64,000 nt of DNA, from NCBI RefSeq assembly GCF_001500065.1, contig NZ_LQIN01000048.1:186001-250000 (forward strand), read 5' to 3'. The notes below the pieces were generated by a model. It saw only the letters and a list, made by a program, of their open reading frames with translations. It did not search any database and was not told the origin of the DNA. Below, in pieces: positions 36,649-44,466 of this stretch (its first letter is position 1; the number at the start of each line of letters is the position of its first letter). Source of the stretch: Mycobacterium sp. IS-3022. Its GTDB lineage: Bacteria > Actinomycetota > Actinomycetes > Mycobacteriales > Mycobacteriaceae. The position numbers and the translations under genes are program-made.

Positions 36649-36903
36649 ATGGCCAAGGCCACCAAGCGTCGGCCGGCTCCCGAGAAGCCGGTCAAGACCC
36701 GCAAGTGCGTGTTCTGCTCCAAGAAGGGGCAGACCATCGATTACAAGGACACCGCGCTGCTGCGCACCTACATCAGCGAGCGTGGCAAGATCCGCGCCCG
36801 CCGCGTCACAGGCAACTGCGTGCAGCACCAGCGTGACATCGCCATCGCCGTGAAGAACGCGCGCGAGGTTGCGCTACTGCCGTTCAGCTCGTCGACGCGA
36901 TAG
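36649..36903 (+). CDS. rpsR: 30S ribosomal protein S18, zinc-binding (C+) form
   Basis: An 84-residue S18 with a CVFC pair at residues 20-23 and a later Cys and His in GNCVQHQ, the ligands of the zinc-binding (C+) paralogue; mycobacteria also carry a zinc-free paralogue that replaces it under zinc starvation. S18 binds S6 on the 30S platform. AAGAAAGAGAAAG precedes the ATG. In the rpsF operon, 13 nt before rplI. Confidence 0.95.
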   Translation: MAKATKRRPAPEKPVKTRKCVFCSKKGQTIDYKDTALLRTYISERGKIRARRVTGNCVQHQRDIAIAVKNAREVALLPFSSSTR

Positions 36904-36916
36904 GGAGGAACAGACG

Positions 36917-37375
36917 ATGAAACTGATTCTCACCGCCGACGTCGAACACCTGGGTGTGCAGGGCGACATCGTCGAGGTCAAGGACGGCTACGGCCGCAAC
37001 TATCTGGTGCCGCGCGGACTGGCCGTCACGGCGTCCCGCGGCGCGGAGCGCCAAGCCGAGGAGATCCGCCGGGCGCGCGAGCAGAAGGCCGTCAAGGGCC
37101 GCGAGCATGCCGTCGAGCTGAAGACCGCGATCGAGAACCTCGGTCCGGTGCAGCTGCAGGTCAAGGCGGCTGCCGACAGCGGCAAGCTGTTCGGCTCGGT
37201 GACGACGGCCGACGTGGTCGCGGCGATCAAGAACGCCGGCGGCCCGAATCTCGACAAGCGCACCGTCCAGCTGCCCAAGGCGCACATCAAGACGACGGGC
37301 ACGCATCCGGTCGCGGTCCGGTTGCATCCGGAGATCGCCGCCTCGGTGTCGCTGGAAGTCGTCGCCGGTAAGTAG
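36917..37375 (+). CDS. rplI: 50S ribosomal protein L9
   Basis: A 152-residue L9. The N-terminal rRNA-binding domain (MKLILTADVEHLGVQGDIVE, GYGRNYLVPRGLA, about residues 1-45), long connecting helix and C-terminal domain are all present. GGGAGGAA lies 7 nt before the ATG at 36917. Last gene of the operon, followed by a strong hairpin. Confidence 0.96.
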   Translation: MKLILTADVEHLGVQGDIVEVKDGYGRNYLVPRGLAVTASRGAERQAEEIRRAREQKAVKGREHAVELKTAIENLGPVQLQVKAAADSGKLFGSVTTADVVAAIKNAGGPNLDKRTVQLPKAHIKTTGTHPVAVRLHPEIAASVSLEVVAGK

Positions 37376-37390
37376 CAGCAGCGTCAAATA

Positions 37391-37427
37391 CGGCCGGGTG
37401 AAGCCATGATCGATCTTCACCCGGCCG
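37391..37427 (+). terminator. Terminator of the rpsF-rplI operon
   Basis: CGGCCGGGTGAAG (37391-37403) pairs perfectly with CTTCACCCGGCCG (37415-37427), a 13-bp GC-rich stem with an 11-nt loop, 15 nt after the rplI stop and followed by TTGCTGT. It is the clearest intrinsic-type terminator in the window. Confidence 0.8.
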
Positions 37428-37561
37428 TTGCTGTGTGCGCTGGCGAACTCCTGACATGGATTAGGCCCCAGCGAAGCTAACCTGCTGTTAACCTGCATGG
37501 CCCCGGGCCGCAATACAACACGCCCGACTTCGCAACCCCGGCCGACACGCCGGAGCAATTC

Positions 37562-37690
37562 TCATCCACAGCATCCCAAGCGGTTTATGGTGCGGCTATC
37601 TGCACAGACGCAGTGAGCGAAGTGGTTCGTTAACAGGTTCTCCCCAACGACTCAACATGGCTGTCCAGCGCTATCCACACCCCATCCACA
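37562..37690 (+). other. Cluster of three DnaA-box-like words upstream of dnaB
   Basis: TCATCCACA (37562-37570), CTATCCACA (37671-37679) and CCATCCACA (37682-37690) share ATCCACA and differ by one or two bases from the DnaA box TTATCCACA / mycobacterial TTGTCCACA. They sit in the 483-bp gene-free gap between rplI and dnaB, all in one orientation. DnaA control of dnaB is a possibility; chance occurrence cannot be excluded. Confidence 0.35.
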
Positions 37691-37815
37691 GGTCTATGAA
37701 CAAGGGCTGGTTGCGCCCCCGCCAGCAACGTCTAGCGTAGGCGCTCGGCGGGACAGGTTCGGCACCGCGGAAGCGGATTGTCGGCGGTCTGGCTTACAGT
37801 CGCGATAAGCGGGTA

Positions 37816-37831
37816 TCGAATGTACGTTCGA
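37816..37831. promoter_or_regulatory. LexA (SOS) box upstream of dnaB
   Basis: TCGAATGTACGTTCGA matches the mycobacterial SOS box TCGAAC-N4-GTTCGA at 11 of 12 defined positions. It lies 27 nt before the dnaB start, where bound LexA would cover the promoter or start region. DNA-damage induction of the helicase gene is the inference. Confidence 0.65.
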
Positions 37832-37858
37832 TAGTGAATAGAGGGGGTGAGACGCTTC

Positions 37859-40504
37859 GTGGCTGTCGTGGACGACCTGGGCCATGGTGCGGGCCACCCG
37901 GGGATGGACACACCGCCGCCCAGTGAAGACTTCGGGCGCCAACCCCCTCAAGACCAAGCCGCCGAGCAGGCGGTCCTCGGCGGGATGCTGCTGAGCAAGG
38001 ACGCCATCGCCGACGTGCTCGAGAAGTTGCGTCCGGGTGACTTCTACCGTCCCGCGCACCAGAACGTCTACGACGCGATCCTCGACCTCTACGGCCGCGG
38101 CGAGCCGGCCGACGCGGTGACGGTGGCCGCTGAGTTGGATCGGCGTGGGCTGCTGCGGCGCATCGGTGGGGCGCCGTATCTGCACACGTTGATCTCGACG
38201 GTGCCGACGGCTGCGAATGCGGGGTTCTATGCGGGCATCGTGGCGGAGAAGGCACTGCTGCGGCGGCTGGTCGAGGCGGGTACGCGGGTCGTGCAGTACG
38301 GCTACGCGGGCGCCGAGGGCGCGGATGTCAACGAGATCGTCGACCGCGCACAGTCGGAGATCTACGACGTCACCGAGCGCCGGACGTCCGAGGATTTCGT
38401 TCCGCTCGAAGAACTGCTGCAGCCGACGATGGACGAGATCGACGCGATCGCCTCGCAAGGCGGTCTGGCGCGTGGCGTTCCGACGGGCTTCGTTGAACTC
38501 GACGACGTGACCAACGGTCTGCATCCGGGTCAGATGATCATCATCGCGGCGAGGCCCGGTGTCGGGAAGGCGCTGGCGCTCGATACGCCGCTGCCGACGC
38601 CGACGGGCTGGACGACGATGGGCGACGTTGCGGTCGGGGAGTGGTTGCTCGGCGCGGACGGAGAGCCGACGCAAGTGGTCGCGGCGACGGAAATCATGCT
38701 CGGGCGGCCTTGCTACGAGGTGGAATTCTCGGATGGAACGATGATCGTCGCCGATGCTGAACACCAGTGGCTCACCGAGACTCGAGCATCGCGCAAGTCG
38801 GCGCAGGCGGCCGCGGTCGGGTACAACCGCACGAGGAATCAGCGAACTTTTGCGGCTGTGCGCACCACCCGCGAAATCGCTGACACACTCCGGTGCCCTA
38901 CAGCGGACCGTCGCCTGAACCATTCGGTCGTCAATGCCGCCCCCCTGCAGGCTCGCGAGCGAGACCTACTCGTACCGCCCTACACTCTCGGCGCCTGGCT
39001 GGGGGACGGCACGACCGCGGCAGCGCAGATCACGACAGCAGACCCGGAGATCATCATGCGCATCGAGAGCGAAGGTCTCGTCGCGCGTCGATCGGCGGTT
39101 GCAAAGTATCGCTACCAGTTGTGCCTGCCGGATGCCGAGCCGATCGCTGCGCGCAAGTGTGTCGTCTGCGGCACATCTTTTGTTCCGCAGACCAGTCAGG
39201 TTCGGACGTGTGGCCGGTCCTGTGGAGGACGCGCACGGTTTATTTCGGATCAAGTGCCCGCGCCCACATGCGTGCGTTGCGGAAAACCATCGTGCGGCCT
39301 CCGGCTCTGCCAGGAGTGCCGAAATGCGGTTGGCACACTTCAAGCGCGACTCCGGTCGATCGGCGTACTGGGAAGCAAGCACATCCCGAGCGAGTATCTG
39401 CGGGCGTCAGAGTCGCAGCGTAGAGCGTTGTTGGCGGGTCTGTTGGACACCGACGGAACAGTGACCGCCGGCGGAGCAGTCCAGTTCTCCGTCACTGATC
39501 GTCGACTGGCGAGTGACGTCGCCGAGTTGATCGTGAGCCTCGGATATCGCTGCCAGACATCGAAGAAATCCGTGCGGGGACGGAGCGAGTCCACGTCGAT
39601 CGCTTACACGCTGACGTTCTCAACTGAGAACGAGGTGTTCGGCCTCACCCGAAAAGCACTGCTGCACAAGGAGCGCCGGGCAGCTCGGAGCGTCGCGCGA
39701 TCGGGGTCGCGCTTCATTGTGGACGTGCGGCCCGTTGCGAGTGTCCCAGTGCGGTGTGTCGAGGTCGACAACGCCGACCACTTGTATCTGGCAAGTCGCG
39801 CCATGATTCCCACGCACAACTCGACTCTGGGACTGGATTTCTTGCGGTCTTGCTCGATCAAGCACCAGATGCCCAGCGTCATCTTCTCGCTGGAAATGAG
39901 CAAGTCCGAGATCGTGATGCGGCTGTTGTCAGCCGAAGCGAAGATCAAGCTGGCCGACATGCGCTCGGGCCGCATGAGCGATGACGATTGGACCCGGCTT
40001 GCACGCCGGATGAGCGAAATCAGCGAAGCGCCTTTGTATATCGACGATTCGCCGAACCTGACAATGATGGAGATCCGCGCGAAGGCACGTCGCCTCAGCC
40101 AAAAAGCGGGCCTCAGACTCATCGTGGTCGACTATCTACAACTGATGACGTCGGGCAAGAAGTATGAGTCGAGACAACAGGAAGTATCAGACTTTTCACG
40201 AAGCATGAAGCTGATGGCGAAAGAACTCGATGTACCCGTGGTGGCCATCAGCCAGCTGAATCGTGGCCCAGAGCAAAGAACGGACAAGAGGCCAATGGTC
40301 TCTGACCTGCGCGAATCGGGAAGTTTAGAGCAAGATAGCGACGTAGTAATCCTTTTGCACCGGCCGGATGCGTTCGAGCGGGACGACCCACGCGGTGGAG
40401 AAGCGGACCTCATCCTTGGCAAGCACCGTAACGGTCCGACGAAGACGATAACCGTTGCACACCAATTGCATTTGTCGCGGTTCGCGAACATGGCCAAGCA
40501 ATAA
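37859..40504 (+). CDS. dnaB: Replicative DNA helicase DnaB, interrupted by a class 3 intein
   Basis: An 881-residue precursor giving a 464-residue helicase after splicing. The N-terminal primase-binding domain (residues about 15-120) and RecA-like motor are standard. The intein splits Walker A: GVGK precedes it and STLGLDF follows, so unspliced protein cannot bind ATP properly. Walker B lies in LIVVDYLQLM. The second intein site used by M. tuberculosis (after LRESG) is empty here. The GTG at 37859 (VAVVDDL) has GAGGGGG 11 nt upstream. The part after the intein has lower GC and rarer codons, including a TTA at 40325, unlike the N-terminal part, suggesting a mosaic gene. Confidence 0.95.
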   Translation: MAVVDDLGHGAGHPGMDTPPPSEDFGRQPPQDQAAEQAVLGGMLLSKDAIADVLEKLRPGDFYRPAHQNVYDAILDLYGRGEPADAVTVAAELDRRGLLRRIGGAPYLHTLISTVPTAANAGFYAGIVAEKALLRRLVEAGTRVVQYGYAGAEGADVNEIVDRAQSEIYDVTERRTSEDFVPLEELLQPTMDEIDAIASQGGLARGVPTGFVELDDVTNGLHPGQMIIIAARPGVGKALALDTPLPTPTGWTTMGDVAVGEWLLGADGEPTQVVAATEIMLGRPCYEVEFSDGTMIVADAEHQWLTETRASRKSAQAAAVGYNRTRNQRTFAAVRTTREIADTLRCPTADRRLNHSVVNAAPLQARERDLLVPPYTLGAWLGDGTTAAAQITTADPEIIMRIESEGLVARRSAVAKYRYQLCLPDAEPIAARKCVVCGTSFVPQTSQVRTCGRSCGGRARFISDQVPAPTCVRCGKPSCGLRLCQECRNAVGTLQARLRSIGVLGSKHIPSEYLRASESQRRALLAGLLDTDGTVTAGGAVQFSVTDRRLASDVAELIVSLGYRCQTSKKSVRGRSESTSIAYTLTFSTENEVFGLTRKALLHKERRAARSVARSGSRFIVDVRPVASVPVRCVEVDNADHLYLASRAMIPTHNSTLGLDFLRSCSIKHQMPSVIFSLEMSKSEIVMRLLSAEAKIKLADMRSGRMSDDDWTRLARRMSEISEAPLYIDDSPNLTMMEIRAKARRLSQKAGLRLIVVDYLQLMTSGKKYESRQQEVSDFSRSMKLMAKELDVPVVAISQLNRGPEQRTDKRPMVSDLRESGSLEQDSDVVILLHRPDAFERDDPRGGEADLILGKHRNGPTKTITVAHQLHLSRFANMAKQ
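38570..39820 (+). other. Class 3 DnaB intein (417 aa) with LAGLIDADG endonuclease
   Basis: The intein runs from Ala1 to Asn417 with Ser as the +1 extein residue. It lacks the usual Cys/Ser1 and has the class 3 W-C-T triplet: Trp67 (EHQWLT), Cys396 (VRCVEVDN) and Thr415 (IPTHN), with the C-terminal His-Asn. A second cysteine at position 48 could be a redox partner. Endonuclease motifs are LGAWLGDGT (about 140-148) and LLAGLLDTDG (about 287-296). Between them lies an eight-cysteine insertion. The P-loop insertion site is the one used by the M. smegmatis class 3 DnaB intein, reported to be redox-sensitive. Confidence 0.9.
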
Positions 40505-40536
40505 TGACAAAAAAACAATTCGCGAACACTGTCGCT

Positions 40537-40572
40537 GTAGCTGACCAGTTGTACTTGTCGCGGTTCACATAA
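40537..40572 (+). repeat. Second, diverged copy of the dnaB 3' end
   Basis: The bases at 40537-40568 match the end of dnaB (40454-40485) at 25 of 32 positions. In frame they read VADQLYLSRFT followed by TAA, against VAHQLHLSRFANMAKQ in dnaB. It looks like the leftover tail of an earlier dnaB allele displaced when the current 3' part arrived. Confidence 0.65.
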
Positions 40573-40669
40573 TCGGGTGCTATCGGTGGTGGTGGCAGCT
40601 TTGGCGCGATGGGCAAGCGTCGGGCATCAGTCGGAAAGGCGGATTCTTCATCCGCGCAACGCCCCGCCA

Positions 40670-41000
40670 TCACGCTTTGATCTGTCCTTCGAGTTCATAG
40701 GACGCGTCCTTAGCGGACATTTCGACCCATTCGCTTCGGTCGCGTTGCGTTGGGTGTGTTGTTTGGGGGAAGTCGCTTAAGCACGCTACGAAGGTCGGCT
40801 CGCTCCACCATGCGTCGATGCATAATCCAGTCGGTCGCGTCGCCCCACCCCTCTTGGTCAACCATGGCAGGTTCAAGCGAAGCCGGTACGGGCGAGCACA
40901 GCGCCCAGATGAAGGGGAAAAAGCAGATCTCGGCCAATACATCGTAGGTCTGCCTAATGCCGACCACTTGCAGCATTGAGTAAGCACTGGAGATCCCGCA
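40670..41000 (-). pseudogene. Possible decayed gene of unknown function
   Basis: On the minus strand two overlapping frames together have protein-like composition: one contains YSMLQVVGIRQTYDVLAE and HRRMVERADLRSVLKRLPP, and after a frame change near 40740 the reading ends in WVEMSAKDASYELEGQIKA and a stop. No start or intact frame spans it. I do not recognise a family. It lies in a degraded stretch next to other gene remnants. Confidence 0.3.
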
Positions 41001-41149
41001 CGCTCGATGTCGTACGCGTACCACGCGCAGTTGCATCCCTGGTGGGAGACGAACCTCGTCGCGATCCTGATGGAGTTCATCCAGAAACGCGCCGTGCAGA
41101 AGATTCATTGAAGGGGTCAGCGCGATCATCGCCAGCGGGAGTGAACGCG

Positions 41150-41345
41150 CTACTCGTCCAGGCAGTGGCGTGCACAAATGTATCAGCAGTTCTTCGTAGG
41201 CATGGAGATCAAGGCCGCCATGCACCGGTGGCTGCGCAAGTTCGAGTGGTCGGTTGAGCCCGACTACGTGATGGCCTATGCGGCCAAGCCGCTGCCGGAG
41301 GCGAAAGACCGGCTTCCAGTCCGGTTAACGGAGCGCGGGCGATAG
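41150..41345 (+). pseudogene. 3' remnant of a cytochrome P450 gene
   Basis: Translation of 41181-41345 gives GMEIKAAMHRWLRKFEWSV and ends LPVRLTERGR, the typical C-terminal helix and tail of bacterial P450s. Just upstream, in another frame, SGVHKCI resembles the haem-cysteine motif (HxCxG), so a frameshift separates the two. The rest of the P450 is missing. Confidence 0.65.
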
Positions 41346-41380
41346 GCCGAACCCAAGGCGTTCTAGCGGCGCTATGAGTC

Positions 41381-41408
41381 TTGACAGTCGAAGAGATCAA
41401 GATACTAT
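41381..41408 (+). promoter_or_regulatory. SigA-type promoter of a leaderless TetR gene
   Basis: TTGACA (41381-41386) and TACTAT (41403-41408) with a 16-nt spacer form a near-consensus promoter. The ATG at 41415 lies 6 nt after the -10, so the first transcribed base is about the A of the start codon. Confidence 0.7.
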
Positions 41409-41414
41409 TCACGT

Positions 41415-42053
41415 ATGTCAGTATCTCAGGTTGACGCGGAAGGGTTGCTCGCGGGCCTGCTCAACACACCCGAGCAGCTCGACGAGTACGCCGAGCGCAT
41501 TCTCGAGGCCGCCGAACAACAGTTCATGGAATTCGGGCTCCGCCGGACCTCGCTGGACCGCATTGCTCAGGCCGCGGGGGTATCGCGGGTGACGCTGTTC
41601 CGCCGCTTCACGAGCCGGGACGTTCTGCTGTCCGCGGTCGTCGCGCGCGCGGTCGGTCGCTTCATCGCAGAATTCGACGCCGAACTAGCGGGTATGGAAA
41701 TGTCTGAGGAGCGGATTGTGCGCGGCGTGGTTACCGCGGCACGGCTGCTGGCCTCAGACTCGTTGCTGCGCAGGCTGCTGGTCACCGATCCGGATGCGGT
41801 CCTGCCGCTGCTGTCCATCGACGGCGGGGTTTTCTTTGGGCTAAGCCGCGCCTATGTCGCCGATCATCTGTTGCGTGCCCGCGAGGCCGGGATGGCCATC
41901 AAGGGCGATCCCAACATGCTGGCGGAAATTTTTGTCCGTCTGGCGCATTCGCTGCTGCTCTACCCCAGCGGTGCGCTCGTCGACGACGAGGCCCGCCTCG
42001 TGGAGTTCACGCGCAGCAACATCCTGCCGATGGTGCTCAGCCGGGCGGTCTGA
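41415..42053 (+). CDS. TetR family transcriptional regulator
   Basis: A 212-residue TetR protein. The DNA-binding helix-turn-helix is IAQAAGVSRVTLFRRFTSRD (about residues 51-70); the rest is the helical ligand-binding/dimer domain. It begins directly at a strong leaderless promoter. It lies 46 nt before the DUF2236 gene on the same strand and probably controls it. It sits downstream of the P450 remnant in the accessory stretch after dnaB. Confidence 0.88.
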   Translation: MSVSQVDAEGLLAGLLNTPEQLDEYAERILEAAEQQFMEFGLRRTSLDRIAQAAGVSRVTLFRRFTSRDVLLSAVVARAVGRFIAEFDAELAGMEMSEERIVRGVVTAARLLASDSLLRRLLVTDPDAVLPLLSIDGGVFFGLSRAYVADHLLRAREAGMAIKGDPNMLAEIFVRLAHSLLLYPSGALVDDEARLVEFTRSNILPMVLSRAV

Positions 42054-42099
42054 CCGCCGGAATCCGATTCGATGACAACGATGTCGAAGGAGACACGAA

Positions 42100-43023
42100 A
42101 TGGCCTCTCGCGCAAGCTACACCATTCCCAAACGGCCGGGACCCCGTCGGGATGAAGGGTTCTTCGGGCCTGACGCGTTGGCCTGGGAGATCGTCCGCCA
42201 CCCGGTGGTTCTAGTCGGCGGCCTGCGCAATGCCGCCTACACGGCCCTGCTTTCCGGTGTGGCCCAAGCCGTCTACGACCACAGTAAGCACATGATCGAT
42301 CCGATCACACGCGCCAAGGAGACCGCGTACTGGGTGTACGCCTCAATCTTCGCCGACACTGTCGAGGCGCACCGTGCGGGCAAGTGGGTCGAAGGACTGC
42401 ATCGCAAGGCGACCGGATACGACCCCGTGACCCGCAGCGACTACAGCCCGCTGCTGCCGCATCTTGCTATCGCCGGGCACTGTCTGATCTGGGATTCGCA
42501 ACTCGTTGCGTACGAAACCTACGTACGGAAACTGTCGGATGCCGAGCGTGAGCAGTACTGGCAAGAGGGCCTGCGCATCCCGCCACTACTCGGCATCGAC
42601 TCCACAATCATCCCGCAGACCTACGCCGACTGGCAGCGCTACTACTCCGAACAGATCCGGCCTAGCCTGGCCTTCTCTGTCGCCGGGCACGCCATCGTGG
42701 ACTTCACCTACGGCGTTCGGTGGGCGCCGATCTGGGCACGACCTTTCGCCTGGGCGGTGTTCACTGCGCTGGAAGAACTGACCCTGCCCACGCTGGGGCC
42801 GGTAGAGCTCAACGCCTACGGGAAGAAGCGCTCGTCTGCACGGCTCGCACTGACCCAGGCCCTCGGGCGCCCAATAGCGAAGGTGGCGGCGACGCCACGG
42901 GTGCGTCACTGGATCGAGCTCTGGCTGGGCAAGCGCATCCACGAACTGATGACGGAAGCTCGCGAGATCGAGCGGGCGCACTGGCGAGATCGGCAGCGAG
43001 TCAGCCCTGGCGCGGTGGCATAA
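42100..43023 (+). CDS. Oxygenase MpaB-like (DUF2236) protein
   Basis: A 307-residue protein of the DUF2236/MpaB group: RDEGFFGPDALAWEIVRHPV near the N-terminus and THE-region-like ITRAKETAYWVYASIFADTV (about 68-87), where conserved residues coordinate haem in related proteins such as latex-clearing protein. Family members are haem-binding oxygenases or oxidoreductases of mostly unknown substrate. The preceding TetR and nearby P450 remnant suggest an oxidative catabolic context. AAGGAGA lies 7 nt upstream of the ATG. Confidence 0.82.
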   Translation: MASRASYTIPKRPGPRRDEGFFGPDALAWEIVRHPVVLVGGLRNAAYTALLSGVAQAVYDHSKHMIDPITRAKETAYWVYASIFADTVEAHRAGKWVEGLHRKATGYDPVTRSDYSPLLPHLAIAGHCLIWDSQLVAYETYVRKLSDAEREQYWQEGLRIPPLLGIDSTIIPQTYADWQRYYSEQIRPSLAFSVAGHAIVDFTYGVRWAPIWARPFAWAVFTALEELTLPTLGPVELNAYGKKRSSARLALTQALGRPIAKVAATPRVRHWIELWLGKRIHELMTEAREIERAHWRDRQRVSPGAVA

Positions 43024-43149
43024 CACACCATTGCGACCCGCGCTTGAGCTTCACGTCGGAGAGGACCCTCGCGATGGCACTCTTGACAGAGAGCTGTGTC
43101 AACGTTCGCGATAGCTGACGTGGCAACGGTCGTTGCCCCTTTTCGCGGC

Positions 43150-43341
43150 GTCAGCGCGAAGATCGGCTCGCGCAACGATGTGCCGATCTGATCGATGCGG
43201 GCCTCGACGAGGTGGCGCCCGTAGGCGTTGCCAAGCAACGCATGAGTTCCGTGTGCAGGCGCGCCGGATTGATTCACCGCTATTTCTACGGACACACCCG
43301 CAATCGCGACGAGCTCCTCGAAGCGCTGTGCGAGTTACCAA
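43150..43341 (+). pseudogene. TetR regulator fragment (N-terminal helix-turn-helix only)
   Basis: One frame reads RLAQRCADLIDAGLDEVAPV, then CRRAGLIHRYFYGHTRNRDE and LLEALCEL, the recognisable TetR DNA-binding domain. It has no clear start and no ligand-binding domain; its frame runs directly into the parD operator and promoter. A broken regulator truncated by arrival of the parDE module, or by deletion. Confidence 0.65.
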
Positions 43342-43353
43342 TAGTTGGTACAC
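43336..43353. promoter_or_regulatory. parDE promoter/operator
   Basis: TACCAA-TAG-TTGGTA (43336-43350) is a perfect 6-bp dyad overlapping the -10-like TACACT (43348-43353), 8 nt before the parD ATG. ParD antitoxins repress their own operons, so this is the expected autoregulatory site. Confidence 0.55.
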
Positions 43354-43361
43354 TCGGTTGC

Positions 43362-43613
43362 ATGGGAAGGAACACCTCATTCAGCCTGGACGACCATTAC
43401 AACGCGTTCATCGAGGATGAGGTCGCGTCGGGCCGCTATCGCTCAGCCAGCGATGTCGTGCGAACCGCATTGCGATTACTCGAGGATCGCGAGACGAGGT
43501 TGCGCGCACTGCGTCAGTCCTTGATTGTCGGTGAACGCAGTGGCGAGTCGACACCATTCGACTTCGATGAGTTCGTATCGGGAAAGCGGGCCGAGGAACC
43601 GCGTGGTCGGTGA
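43362..43613 (+). CDS. parD: ParD-type ribbon-helix-helix antitoxin
   Basis: An 83-residue protein: ribbon-helix-helix DNA-binding part (NTSFSLDDHYNAFIEDEV, ASDVVRTALRLLEDRE, residues about 4-48) and a C-terminal acidic tail that wraps the toxin. It represses its own promoter and neutralises ParE. The ATG at 43362 is chosen because the domain begins there; the frame upstream is the TetR fragment. Its stop overlaps the parE GTG by 4 nt. Confidence 0.88.
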   Translation: MGRNTSFSLDDHYNAFIEDEVASGRYRSASDVVRTALRLLEDRETRLRALRQSLIVGERSGESTPFDFDEFVSGKRAEEPRGR

Positions 43614-43906
43614 GCCGCTATGTACTCTCACCTGCCGCGCAGGCGGACCTAAGTAACATCTGGGACTACACCCGCGAGCGTTGGAGCGAAGATCAGGCTG
43701 AGACCTACGTTCGTGAGATCCAGCGAGCGATCGAACGGTTGGTGAACCATCCTCTGATCGGGCGTCTGTGCGACGAGGTACGCGAGGGCTACCGAAAGTA
43801 CGCGGTCGGATCGCACACGCTGTACTACCGGATTGCTGGCGACGACCTGATTGATGTGGTGCGCATCCTCCACAAGCGGATGGATGTCGATCGACACCTC
43901 GACTGA
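43610..43906 (+). CDS. parE: ParE-type toxin (RelE/ParE superfamily)
   Basis: A 98-residue toxin, YVLSPAAQADLSNIWDYTRE at the N-terminus and YAVGSHTLYYRIAGDDLIDV near residue 65, the usual ParE fold; ParE toxins poison DNA gyrase. Starts at GTG 43610 inside the parD stop (GTGA), so the pair is translationally coupled. Complete and apparently functional, within an otherwise decaying region. Confidence 0.88.
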   Translation: MSRYVLSPAAQADLSNIWDYTRERWSEDQAETYVREIQRAIERLVNHPLIGRLCDEVREGYRKYAVGSHTLYYRIAGDDLIDVVRILHKRMDVDRHLD

Positions 43907-44466
43907 ACGCTCGTAGGACATGAAACGCCGAAGTCGGGCTGCGCTCGCACGTTCAAGATGGCCGAATCAAACTACCTGCCCGAGTGTCGAACTGGCGTCG
44001 GGCGTCTCGAAGGGAGTCGGCAGGCGGTGCCGACTGTGGGTTTACGGAGTCGGCACTGCCAAGAAGTCGCACAGCGCGCTTTCCACGACGATTGCTGCAA
44101 TTCAGTCCGCCTCGAGCATGCACTGTCATGTGATCAATCGACCCATTCGGCGCCGTCCGCGGCGGGTCATCGCGACGTGACGGGCGTCTTCGATGTTGTG
44201 TTCTCAGCCACCCTGTCATGTCGACGTCGTATGTGATACGAACCTGAGACACCGCGACGGTGTCCGCCGAGGAGACACGCGCGTTGCTGCTGTAGCACGC
44301 GGTCGTGGTGCGCTACAAAGTTTTTCGGAGCGCCGTCACCGATTCGGTCGGCGCAGGCGCCATGTAAGGACGACCGCATTGGCTCAACCGGTTCGAAGAG
44401 GTGGCGGGCGGTGGCCTTCGAAACGGGCGGACTGGGTGACGTGAGCTCGTCGATGAGGCTTCTTCT
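43907..44466. other. 560-bp stretch with no intact gene
   Basis: Short frames on both strands lack start sites, conserved motifs or protein-like composition. On the minus strand, bases near 44430-44460 continue the dihydrofolate-reductase-like fragment in shifted frames (EEEAS, then DELTSP), so at least the right edge is decayed coding DNA. Nothing else is supported. Confidence 0.4.

Noticed and set aside
37694..38923. 409-residue minus-strand frame across the dnaB upstream region
   Set aside because: Overlaps the SOS box, dnaB start and conserved DnaB codons; composition is not protein-like.
40305..40335. Second DnaB intein site used in M. tuberculosis
   Set aside because: The sequence LRESGSLEQD is continuous; no intein is inserted there.
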